Source: Populus alba (lineage: Eukaryota; Streptophyta; Magnoliopsida; Malpighiales; Salicaceae). From it: 64,000 nt of DNA. The stretch lies in NCBI RefSeq assembly GCF_005239225.2, contig NC_133294.1, positions 19,109,631-19,173,630 on the forward strand, in the 5' to 3' direction. The notes beneath the pieces were generated by a model, which was not told where the DNA came from, ran no database searches, and saw nothing but the letters and a program-made list of their open reading frames with translations. The translations under genes were made by a program, and so were the position numbers. This document shows, one piece after another, positions 1-10,240 of this stretch. The stretch's first letter is position 1, and every line of letters starts with the position of its first letter.

Positions 1-669
1 AGTACCTCCTCCTACATCAACCATTGAGTCCAACCCCTCAAAAATTGGCTTACAGTCTCTAATAACCAAGTTCATCATCTGAGAATCACAGGCCATTGCT
101 GCATTAAAAAGGCGATTGAGTTCAGGATTTTGGTTATTGTACTCCCAAAACGCCATCCCATATGCCTGCTGAAATGCAGTTGGCTCACTCCCTCGAAACC
201 AATCTCCCAAGGAATGCCATGGTGTCACAAATGCTGGATTAATCAATGACATAAACGGTGACAAGCAATTGGTGTTATCTTTGACAAGTAGCTGGGAAGG
301 TGGTGTCAGAACATAGGCTTCTCCTCCTCCTCCTCCTCCTCCTCCCTGGCCAGTAACAGCTTTTGTGGTGGCAAAGAAGCCTGAGTGCACCAACATGCGC
401 ATGAGCCGGTATATGCAACTAGTTTTGTTTGGTGGAATGTTAAGTACTGAAACCAGTTCAGGTAGAGTGATGGGCCTGCCATGGTTGTGGATTATGTCTG
501 GTATGCCCAGCTGAGCTGCACACACTAGTGACATGGAATTTAAGTAATTGAACATTTGGCCATACAAATGAGTGTGAGCTTGAAACAACTCTGTTGCTTT
601 CTGCTCTTGAATGGGATCAATAACATCGCAAATCCCTTCACTCCTAACAAATGTGTCTTGCACCATCAT
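1..669 (-). CDS. Class II plant O-methyltransferase, N-terminal part (partial, runs off window start)
   Basis: SAM-dependent methyltransferase of the COMT/isoflavone or resveratrol O-methyltransferase group, methylating hydroxyls of phenolics in the cytosol. An uninterrupted 223-codon minus-strand frame starts at ATG 669 (a second ATG follows at 666) and leaves the window at base 1 without a stop. It shows the dimerisation/winged-helix half (QEQKATELFQAH, then SLVCAAQLGIPDIIHNHG, RPITLPELVSVL), then FVTPWHSLGDWFRG, and ends at the SAM-binding motif I (VDVGGGT). Catalytic His and the rest lie outside the window. In this family an intron commonly follows the motif I region, so the window may end near an exon edge. 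An oddity is a run of eight Gly (GGA repeats, near 320-345) in the loop after SGFFATTKAVTGQ, where relatives are usually shorter. Substrate cannot be told from sequence. Upstream a TTAAATAG box lies about 75 bp before the ATG. Confidence 0.88.
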   Translation of the reverse strand, partial: MMVQDTFVRSEGICDVIDPIQEQKATELFQAHTHLYGQMFNYLNSMSLVCAAQLGIPDIIHNHGRPITLPELVSVLNIPPNKTSCIYRLMRMLVHSGFFATTKAVTGQGGGGGGGGEAYVLTPPSQLLVKDNTNCLSPFMSLINPAFVTPWHSLGDWFRGSEPTAFQQAYGMAFWEYNNQNPELNRLFNAAMACDSQMMNLVIRDCKPIFEGLDSMVDVGGGT

Positions 670-742
670 GCCTTCGAGGTGGAAGAATTCTCCTTTCCTC
701 TGTATGGTGGTAAGAATCTTGATAGCAACGGGAAATCTCGCC

Positions 743-750
743 CTATTTAA
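743..750 (-). promoter_or_regulatory. TATA-like box of the O-methyltransferase gene
   Basis: Minus-strand TTAAATAG lies about 75 bp upstream of the ATG at 669, which would place transcription start roughly 40-50 bp before the ATG. This rests on position and consensus only. Confidence 0.3.
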
Positions 751-1303
751 GGTGATCAGCTAGCCCACATCATTTACCTGATTATACGTACTAAGTTGAT
801 AAAAGTATAGTCAATAACTTGGTCACCTACACTGGATGAACCTACACGGAAAGAATGTCCTTGTCATCGGATCTATAATAGTGAGTCTTCGTTCCAAGAT
901 GATCAGATTTTGAATCACAAGTCAAGAGAAACCAAAATTATAATGAACAAAGAATTGCAGCCAAAGACCTTTGAAAAATGAAATGTTTCAAAGCAAGCAT
1001 ACACAGGCAGCTTTTGGTGCTTGTCATGACTCATGACTTCAAACGTGTCGTCGTTGTAACTTTCAAACGGGGAACCTAGCTATTCCAATTCCTGTCCTTT
1101 TCAATTGTAGTTGCTTGGGACCTGCTTGGTAGCCTGAAAAACAACGTTATGATGGTCATGCTTCAACTGAACATCTGACTACATCGAAGTCACAATTAAT
1201 GTCAACCAAGATATTAATATCAAACAACCAATTAATTTAATAATTTAATAATTTAAATTATTAAATAATTTATTAAAATTTAATTTATATTATTCTTTAA
1301 CAC
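751..1303. other. Intergenic, upstream of the O-methyltransferase
   Basis: No open frame with recognisable similarity on either strand. Base composition is ordinary for promoter-proximal plant DNA until about 1200, then strongly AT-rich (short ttaataatttaa runs) up to the SINE target site. Confidence 0.5.
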
Positions 1304-1319
1304 ATCTTCTTGAATAAAA

Positions 1320-1499
1320 AGTCTCCTGGAAGAACGTGATGACAAAGAATTTTTGAAATCTGCATAATAGGTCTCAAGTTCGAGTCAGGATGTGCATCTT
1401 TTGTAAGAGCCTGAGACAGCTAGGGTTTTACTCGCTCACCTGGACCCATAAAATATGCTTTTCGGGAGGTAAAGTTTCTTCAAATCTAAAAATAAAAAA
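1320..1499 (+). mobile_element. SINE retrotransposon with 16-bp target-site duplication
   Basis: A 180-bp insert is flanked by the exact direct repeat ATCTTCTTGAATAAAA at 1304-1319 and 1500-1515. Inside, near 1376-1387, AAGTTCGAGTCAGG matches a polymerase III B box (GGTTCRANNCC type) as in tRNA-derived SINEs. The right end is A-rich (ctaaaaataaaaaaa). Long exact flanking repeats, small size, B box and A-rich tail together are diagnostic of a SINE mobilised by LINE machinery. A convincing A box was not seen. The exact TSD suggests a fairly recent insertion. Family not assigned; Salicaceae SINE families would be the place to look. Confidence 0.78.
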
Positions 1500-1515
1500 A
1501 TCTTCTTGAATAAAA

Positions 1516-2568
1516 GTTCTTTATACTTGAAATTTATATAAACACATGCTATCTTACATTTAATTTTAATCAGATAAATATAGATATTAAGTTTCAAACT
1601 TGTGATTACTTGGTTATTAAAATTTTGATATCATATTAAATAACTATTTTAATTTAATAACTTAAATTGATAGATGATGTTTTAATTTATATTATTTTCT
1701 ATTGATATAGAAATATATCACGTACTCTTGTTGTTTTTTTGTAGCCATTTCTTACTTGTTGATAAAAAAAAAAAATTAATATCAATCAATAAACCATTTC
1801 TTACTCAAACTTGCGACTGCATATTTTATCAAATTCATGTCTGACTATTTATGCACCCTTTCATACACAAGCGTGTCTATGTCTCCACCGACTGATTTCG
1901 GGTCTTTTCCTGCATGGTTTTAGGGCCAACTTGACCGGTGTTGCTTTCTTGAATCCCAGTCATTTCGTAAGAACACCTTTCCGAAACATGCGAGCCAAAA
2001 AAAAAAAAACTTTGAAAATATATGCTTCTACGATGTGATGCATGGGTTTACTATCGATCGTGTACTTTGAATTTGTCTTACTTCCTCCGTAAGTAAAACA
2101 AGGACTCAAGCAACATTTATTTATAAAAAATATTATGTTCCTTTTCTATTGAGGTAAACTCTTGCATTTAATATTAATCAAGCAAATTGCAGAAGCACTA
2201 AATATTCAAATTCGTAACTTTTAATTTTATAAGAAGGGTTGTAATCGATTGAGTTGTACAAGACCCTCAAATTAGATTAGATGGTGTTATTTGAGTTAAT
2301 TTTGTTATTTTTTATCTTGGATTTTTAACTTATTTTAGATTTTGTGTTATCTTTTCTATTTAGTTTAAAATTATGATCTTCTTAGTCTGTAAATGTTAAT
2401 TTTAGTCTATTGAAAAAATTATAAACGTTTTTTCTTCTTAAAGAGATGGAATACATAAAGAAAAAATAGACATCAATCGCTAACATTATTAATTCTACGT
2501 GTAAACAGTAAATGATTTTGATTTTGTACACGATTTCTAGCCAGCTCTTATGCGTAATCTTTTCTTTC
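1516..2568. other. Intergenic AT-rich stretch
   Basis: No supported gene. The only longish open stretch (1811-2038) has no initiator context or recognisable protein and ends in a poly-A run. Two copies of 'ccatttcttact' (about 1745 and 1794) bracket an A-rich run. Confidence 0.5.
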
Positions 2569-2955
2569 ATCAAGTAAGAAGCATGCCACATTTCTTGTGG
2601 TTATTTGGTAAAAGAAAAAGAAAGAAAAGGAAGTTGGGATTAAAACTTACTTGATCGCTTAAACAACTGCAATAAGAATATGAGTTTGCATATGGTACAT
2701 AAACAAAATGAAAAGAAAGAAAGAAAAGGAAATGAAATATGGCATGCTCATTGAATTTTCAATGTCTCTAAATGGATTTCTATGTCTCCAATAAAAACAT
2801 CAATCCCTAAAACATATTCTTGCACAATGTTCTAAGAGAAAGCTTTCTCTACTTTTTAAATAATAATGCTCTTTACTTAAAGATCAATAAGCTAATCAAA
2901 CCCTCATATGTATGAGTCTATCCCCGATGACAAGGAATGACTTCAGAGAAGTTTA

Positions 2956-4549
2956 GTGGGATTCATAGCCACAGACGTGGACTATGCTCACCTTGAGCAT
3001 ATGGTGCTAAAAAATGTCAAGCAGACAGTTAGGTTTTGTTTTTTGGGAGCAAGCCAAGCAGTCATCACCTTTACAAATGGAGAATCTATGGAGAAAGAGC
3101 TGGTAAATGGATCCTCTGTTTTGGAAACATCATTCTTTCATCTGAAACCATGGGAAAAAGGAGCTAAAGCCATAGACAGATTTGTGTGGGTGTCCATATT
3201 AGGATTACCTTTGATAGGATGGAATCGCAGATGTATTGAATCCATTATTGAGAAAGCAGGGAAATGCTTGGATATGACATTACCAGCGTGAGCCAAGGAT
3301 CTCTCACAGGAGTTAAAGTGCTGCTGAGCACAACCTCATTTGAGACGTTAAATGAACATGTTTTGTTGGTTCTAGATGGCGACGAATTCGAAATCTCAAT
3401 CATGGAAATGAAACCGGATTTTAGTCCCCTGCTATCTACAATCAAACATTCAATGGGTGCAACAGGTATTCAAACATTAGATGAAGAGTTATACAGTGAA
3501 TTTGCAGCTTCAGATGAGGCACAAAGATTACTGACACTGACGGTGATCATTGTGCAACAGACATTATTCTAACACAGTAACAAAAGGCGGATACGAATAA
3601 TGATTTCTCTCTCATTCTCTATCAAGGGTACACTGGACCAACAAACAACTTGGATCATACTGACACAAGTTCAAAAATAGCCTGCCTTTTTTCTGAAACA
3701 AAAGAAACACATGATGAAGGGGCAACCGACAGTGATAGCAACACAAATGTCTCAGCATATTCAGTTACAAGAGTGGGCCTTGTAAAAAACAGAATCACAG
3801 GCCAGGTGAAAGGAACAAGGCTAATCAACATGGCAATAAACTCATGTAACTCATTCTTTGATTTCATACGTGACCTGGCAGAGCCCCAAGAAGTAGTGGA
3901 AATGGAACTACAGGAAAAAAAAAGGAAAAAGCTTAGACGAACCAGAAGACTTGGCCCAAAATATACATACGAAAAAGGGAAAAAGGGGAAGAAAAACAGG
4001 CATGCTTTGGCTCTTAATGACACATAAGATATTGTTCCTGACTCATTCAGAAACACATCTCTAAAAGAAAACGGCTCACCCCCTGCTATTAAGTCATCTA
4101 TTGATCAACATGAAGATATTACCTCTAATCATGCATCCATGGATACAAAGACCAGTGATACACAGGCTCATCTACCAACCCTTTTGAACTCTCAGTGCAG
4201 CCAAGAGGCCTCCTCAGAAGCGATCAACGAAAACAACAGGAATGCTAGAAGCAAATCCAGGAAAATAAAATTGTTGCAAGCTAGTGGTAGTGTAGCTAAC
4301 ACTACTGAGAAATGTGTCTCTTCTGATTCCCTCAATTCGGGAATTAAGCAAGGCAATGTTCGGTTCCAGACAACCTGTGAGAATAATCAAGCTGATGGTT
4401 TTGATATAGATAAGGAAACCCAGGAAATGTTACATGATGCAGCGGCTCTAGGCTTGGGAACATTCCAAGATCTTATAGGGTATGAAGAGGGAGTTCGGGG
4501 GAACATTGACAGAGAAGTAGACGAGTGGAAATCAGTCAATCAGTTGTAA
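2956..4549 (+). pseudogene. LINE ORF1 remnant (DUF4283 gag-like protein)
   Basis: ORF1 of plant L1 elements binds the element RNA. From 2956 the frame reads a DUF4283-type domain (ATDVDYAHLEHMVLK, VRFCFLGASQAVITF, then FVWVSILGLPLIGWNRRC), followed by a region equivalent to LTGVKVLLSTTSFETLNEHV in another frame beginning about 3264. The frame shifts again before 3650. From 3650 to 4549 a single frame encodes a hydrophilic, Ser/Asn-rich tail with a basic block (KKRKKLRRTRR near 3920-3950), interrupted by an in-frame TAA at 4025-4027. So there are at least two frameshifts and one nonsense codon. No CCHC knuckle was seen in the surviving part. Confidence 0.7.
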
Positions 4550-4569
4550 GTTTCTTAACTTACTAAGTT

Positions 4570-7500
4570 TTGTTCTGTCATGGTTTTGATCTACCTATGA
4601 ATATTTTTTCTTGGAATAGTTGTGGGTTGGGTATGTTGAACAAACGCCATTCCATCCGGAATAGGTTGCTCAACAGCAATGTTGATATCTGCTTTCTATT
4701 AGAAACAAAAAAAGATAATTGTTGCGATTCATACATCAGGAATTTGTGGAATGTGGTAACTGTTAAATGGGCTTTGCTAGATTCTGTAGGCAAATCAGGA
4801 GGGATAATTGTGATGTGGGATAGTTCTATCTTTGAGGTTAATTCCATAGAATTTGGGGGGCAGTGGATCAGCCTAGGCGGTAAACATGTTCATTCTTCCT
4901 TTAACTGCATGGTAGTTGGTGTATATGCTGCATCTTCTGTGCAAGATCATGTTAAGCTGTGGGAAGACATCACTACTCTGAAGTTTGCCTATGAATTACC
5001 AATGGTGGTGATAGGTGATTTCAATGAAACTCTTCAAGCTAATGAGAGAAGTAGCGGCTACATTAATCATTCAGGGTTAGCTGCTCTCCGTAATTTCCTG
5101 TCTGATTGTGCTCTGATTGAATTCAAACTGCAGGGCAACCGTTTCACTTGGTTTAGGGGGGGTTTTATGAGTTGTATTGACAGGGCTTTCGTATCTCCAG
5201 AGTTCCACCTCCAGTTTCCATTCTTATCACTCTACCGCTATCCTAGGGGGATGTCTGATCACTGTCAATTGCTTCTTCAGGCACCAAAGGTAGATTGGGG
5301 ATGGAAGCCTTTCCGCTTCATAAATAGTTGGTTGTCACACCCTACATTCTCAGCTGATTTTGAGATCTTCTAGTTTGATAGTTGCAAGGAATTTCCCGGT
5401 GACTATAGATTGGTAAAGAAACTAGGAACTTTGGGGAAAAGATTGAGACAATGGAACAAATCCACCTTCGGTAATCAAAATTCAAAACTTGCAGACATTC
5501 AGAACTCCATCACAACCATCAAAGACTTAAGCGAGGTACGCCTCTTGTCTGAGACTGAAAAAAACAAAGCTCAAGAATCTGAACTCTGAGCTTTGGGAGG
5601 TTAGTAGGAATGTCGAGGGCATTTGGAGGCAGAAATCCCGCCAAAACTGGTGCAAAATAGGGGATAAAAACACTCGGTTCTTCCATCTTTCGGCAAGTTT
5701 GAGGAATGGTTGGAACCACATTAGCAAGATTGAGCAGAATGGCAGATTTTTAGACTCTCCAAATGACATCAAAGAGGGTGCTGTCAACTTCTTCTCAACT
5801 CTGTTTGCCAAGCCACAATGCAGAAGAATTGAAATGGGAGACTCAGGGTTCTCTAAAATTTCAGAAGAAAGATCAGTTTGGTTAGAAAGACTACCTTCAT
5901 TGGAGGAAGTGAAGCAAGCCGTATGGGATTGTGATGGTTCAAAAGCCCCCGGTCCTGACGGGTTCACCTTCTCTTTCTATAAAAAGGAATGGAATCTTAT
6001 CAGCCCTGACATCTTTGTGATGGTCACAGAATTTTTCAGAACAGGTAAATTACCAAAGGGGATCAGCTCGTCCTTCGTGACTTTGATTCCAAAGACCAAG
6101 AGGCCGAGCACTTTCTCCCAATTTCGCCAATTAGTTTGATTCATGGGTTATATAAAATAGTGGCAAAACTCTTGTCCACTAGGCTCCGAAGCATTCTACC
6201 AGATGTGATAAGTGTAAATCAGTCTGCTTTCATTGTCGGGCGTCAGATTCTAGATGGGTTCATGATAGCAAACGAGGTTGTCCATAGTATTCGTAGCAAA
6301 AAGGACCACGAGTTTTTGCTAAAGGTAGATTTTCATAAAGCCTTCGACTCGATTTTATGGGAGCATATCGATTCTACCATGGGTTATATGGGTTTTGGAT
6401 CTCACTGGAGGAAACTGATCTTTGAATGCATGTCCACTTCTAAATTGGCAATCCTGATTAACGGCTCACCAAGCAGAGAATTCAGTATGGAGAAGGGTCT
6501 CAGGCAAGGGGACCCCCTCTCTCCTTTCCTTTTTGACATAGCAGTTCAGGGGCTAACAGTTCTATTCAACAGGGCATCAGATTCAGGTTACTTTAAAGGT
6601 TTGCAGACTTCGCAAGGACATCACATAACCCATTTGCAATATGCAGATGACACTCTGATTTTCCTGCCGAATGATTATACCTCTCTACTGCATGTCAAGA
6701 GGATCCTCTGCTGGTTTGAGATCATTTCAGGACTGAAAGTTAATTTCTATAAAAGCTCACTTATAGGAATTAATTTGGATAACGAATACACTTTAGGTCT
6801 GGCTAACATAATTTTCTATCGCAGTGACTCCTTCCCAGTCAGATACCTTGGGTTGCCTCTTGGTGCTAACCCAAATAGGCTCTCCACTTGGAAACTGGTA
6901 TTGTCCACAATCAGAGCAAAGTTAAGCAAATGGAAAGGGAATTTTTTGAGCATGGCCGGAAGGATATGTCTTATTAAATCTGTCTTAAACTCTCTACCCC
7001 TATACTATATGTCGGTCTTTACTATGCCAAAGGGCATTGCAAAAGCAATATCCTCAATCAACCGCTGTTTTCTCTGGAAGGGCTCCTCAAATTCACATGG
7101 TATTTGTAAGGTTGCTTGGCATAAGGTAATTAAGAGTAAGCCACTTGGAGGTCTCGGGCTTGGTTCTATTCACAGTAAAAATCTGGCTCTGATGTTTAAA
7201 TGGCTTTGGAACCTTGACAAAGGAGTGGCAGGAGGTTGGCAAGAACTCATCTTACGAAAGTACCAGCCACATTTTACAAATGGCCTTCCTGTGTTTGCAG
7301 GTTCTTTATCTCCAACTTGGCGTGGCATGGTATCTGCATTTTTCTTAAATCACAACATAGCCGCTCCCATCCAATCCAATGTTGGGTTTAAGGTGGGTGA
7401 TAGGAGAAACATCAGGTTTTGGTTTGATTCTTGGCTAGGCTATGCAGCCCCTCTCCAGGTCATGGTCCCTACACTCTACAACCTCTCCCTCCAGCAATCT

Positions 7501-8262
7501 TTAAGCGTTGCAGACGTTCATAACCCAACAGATAACTCAATCAATCTTTCTTGGAGAAGACCCCTTCGATCCCGAGAACTCTGCATGTGTGAAAGCTTGA
7601 TAGCAGAAGTGGAACGTGGCCTAGTCTTCTCTGATGGTGAAGACAACAAGATTTGGAAACACCATATCTCCAACAATTACACAGTCTCCTCTGGGTGCCA
7701 TCTCTTTGACGGTTTAAATGTTTCAGGACATCTTCACTCCCCTGCTTTGCTTTGGAAATGGTTTGCGTCTCCAAAAATAGATGTGTTCATATGGCTTCTT
7801 TTCAATGGCAGTGTCTGCACAAAGGGTTTCTTAGCTGAGAGGAGAATCATCAATTATGAAGAAGCTCTTTGTCCTTTCTGCTGCAAGGAGATTGAGACTA
7901 CACATCATCTCTTCCATCTTTGTCCAAAATCATGATCTCTTTGGGACAGACTATTTAGTTGGTTTGGGTGTGTAGGTTGTCTGCCAAAAGAACCATATCA
8001 TAACTTTCAGGAATGGTCCAACATGGTAAAAGGAAAATTCCAGCGTCAGGCAATTACCCTTCTCTGTAAAGGATTATACTGGTCAATTTGGATAGCGCGC
8101 AACCACATGATCTTTGACAACAAAACTCCAGACTGGGATGTGATTTTTGACCTCACCTTTCATCGGTTGGCCTTTTGGTTGAAGTCCTTTGTTAAAAATT
8201 TCAGCTACACAGGCTCTGATCTTTATAGGAATCCTGAATGTATTATGAACTGGACTAACTAG
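4570..8262 (+). pseudogene. LINE ORF2 remnant: endonuclease, reverse transcriptase, zf-RVT
   Basis: ORF2 nicks target DNA and copies the RNA at the nick. The endonuclease opens 4600-5270 with MNIFSWNSCGLG, the ETK motif, VVIGDFNE and terminal MSDHCQLLL, i.e. the usual EEP catalytic positions. RT spans about 5900-6900: KAPGPDGFTF, SAFIVGRQILDG, KVDFHKAFDS, RQGDPLSPFLF and the catalytic YADD at 6640-6651. The C-terminal zf-RVT domain (CPFCCKEIETTHHLFHLCP) lies at about 7870-7930. Damage: in-frame TAG at 5371, frameshift near 5585, a one-base deletion near 6127 in the PISL-type motif, and an in-frame TGA at 7933 after which the same frame continues to 8262. The RT and endonuclease residues themselves are intact, so loss is fairly recent relative to other fossils here. 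Confidence 0.88.
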
Positions 8263-8406
8263 TCAGGTCTTTAGATTCCTTGTTTTCTTAATGTATTTTT
8301 AATTTCCTATGTAATCTTCCTTAGCAGCCCTCATCTCCTTAATGGGGGCGTATTATTTATAATATTCTCGATTACTATATAAAAAAAATATATATTTATC
8401 AAGTAA

Positions 8407-9874
8407 ACACGTCTCTCTTGCAGATAGGCAAACACTCATCTCTTATAGGTAAGTTAATAAAAGCCACGAGAAGATAATATGAAATGCATTTTTTTTTTGT
8501 TAAATATTTCAAACTTGAATGTTTAAAAGATTTGAAGGGCAAATAAAGATACATAAAAGTTCTAGTCATTTGGACCACACCTAAATAGAAAGGTAAAAAA
8601 CCCCTCAGCCACTTGGGTCAAGCCCAAACAATTAGCTTTCCTTTAAGGATTCTAAAACCGTGTAAATTCTCACGTTGACACATAAAACTAAATTATATTA
8701 CAAGTTATAAATTGCGCACCTTTCATTATTATAAACTTGCGCTCCTCAACACACCCAAATTCTTTTTTCATAGAACTACTAACCACCAACCCGCTAATTA
8801 ATGGCAACACCAACCTCTTCACTACTAGTACAACTAAACTTCATATACCACAAAGCACCTATAATTTTACGGTACAACTAAACTTCATACACCACATAGC
8901 ACCTATAATTATACGCACTATGAGTTATTTACAACACTACTTTTCATATTTCAAGAAATAAGCTGACATGATTAAGGTTTATAAATATTTTGGTCAATAA
9001 ATAAGAAAGTGGACTCCAAATTAGGGAAAGTTACGCAGTCCAAGCTAGACAATCCCAAACCAAGTAATTTAAGATTGGCAATTTTGTTTAGTAATTCATA
9101 CTAAGCAATTCAAGCTAGGCAATTTAAGTAGGGGTTACAGACTAGGAGATTACAAGTTAGGTAAATTCAACCCATTTAATAATTTAAGAGCAATACATTC
9201 ATTCACAACATAAGAGCTTATATCCCTTTATGCATACATTTTTTTCCTCCTCCTCGTATTATTGTTTTGCTCTATATATATTACTTCTTATCCTATATTT
9301 ACTAAATTAAGCATAAGAAGATCTCCTATTTTATAATGTACTTGTTTTTTAAATAAGCATTCACTTGATTATGGTCAAGCTCAATCATTTCACTAGTTTA
9401 AGATTACAACCGTAAAAAAATCAATCCAAAAGTTTTCATGATTTCATCAATATCAATTTTTTTTTAGACACTTTACTAAAAACACATACAATTCATAATG
9501 ATTATTTTTTTATAATAATCGATTTTATTAAAAATGTGGCTATTTAGACAGTAGCCATAAAAAGAAGACAAGGAAACTTACATTGAGATATGAAAACGGA
9601 AAACAGTCAAAACAAATAAAAAATAAAATTAATAAGTCCTACATTGGTTTGTTTAAAAACTTAATATCATCTGTATTGATTAAATGATAAGATCTCAAAT
9701 ATATGAATTGGTAATTATAGGACTTCAACCAATAAAAGAAATGATTTGCAGTACTCTCTTGGAGGATAACATTATTTCGAACTAGCCATATACTCTAGGT
9801 TGTGCAAAATGATAAAAGCTTTCAAGCTTTTTTTAATTTAAAAAAAAAATTCCAGTAATTAACCTAGACAATTG
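8407..9874. other. Intergenic; small tandem duplications only
   Basis: No supported gene. Holds the 44-bp tandem pair at 8828-8915 and loosely repeated 'aagctaggcaattt'-like words around 9040-9160. The rest is AT-rich without recognisable coding or element structure. Confidence 0.45.
8828..8915. repeat. 44-bp tandem duplication
   Basis: Two adjacent copies (8828-8871 and 8872-8915) beginning GTACAACTAAACTTCAT, differing at only a few positions. A local slippage duplication; no function apparent. Confidence 0.8.
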
Positions 9875-10240
9875 ATATAAAATGTCATCCAAACAACTAG
9901 AAAAACATTTACTAACTACTCACCAAGATAGAATTCTCATCCAAATATTCCAAGCAAAATCATAATTAATGAAAATGTGGTTAGTATTCTTAATAACTAT
10001 GCTATAAAGGTTTTAAGTTGCTTCAGCCTTCGATACTAAACAGCGATGAAGCAAGAAACTTTTCGTGTTGAGTTTATTTTGAATAGCTAGCCTAATGAAG
10101 CATTGGATTTTTTAGGGCAATTCTTTAACCAAACATCTGTTGAAAGTAAAGATCCCCTCTATTTGTAGTTTGTTCGATCAAAGCACAACAAATCTTCATG
10201 GAAAAAGCTGTCATCACTGTTGGCTATCCTATGTTTTTTT
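9875..10240 (-). pseudogene. Fossil of a LINE C-terminal zf-RVT region
   Basis: Minus-strand reading around 10075-9915 gives KLNTKSFLLHRCLVSKAEAT, then after a stop NHIFINYDFAWNIWMRIL. This is the layout of the plant zf-RVT domain (a 'K-L-N-T-x-x-x-L..R' helix, a loop, then the NH-F-x-C-x-F-A-x-x-I-W segment), with the loop and one zinc ligand mutated. The rest of the LINE is absent, so it is a short fossil. It is not part of the LINE at 2.6-8.4 kb, being on the opposite strand and far more decayed. Confidence 0.5.

Larger units (their letters stand above)
2578..8397 (+). mobile_element. Degenerate L1-type LINE (non-LTR retrotransposon), near full length
   Basis: Contains in order an ORF1 with the DUF4283 RNA-binding-like domain, an ORF2 with apurinic-type endonuclease, reverse transcriptase and a C-terminal zf-RVT region, then a short 3' UTR and an A/T-rich tail (tataaaaaaaatatatattt) at 8379-8397. 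That order is the plant L1 plan. A 9-bp direct repeat ATCAAGTAA lies at 2569-2577 and 8398-8406, immediately after the tail, and is taken as a possible target-site duplication. This gives a 5' UTR of about 380 bp. The left boundary is less sure than the right. Both ORFs carry stops and frameshifts, so the copy is dead. Confidence 0.75.
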
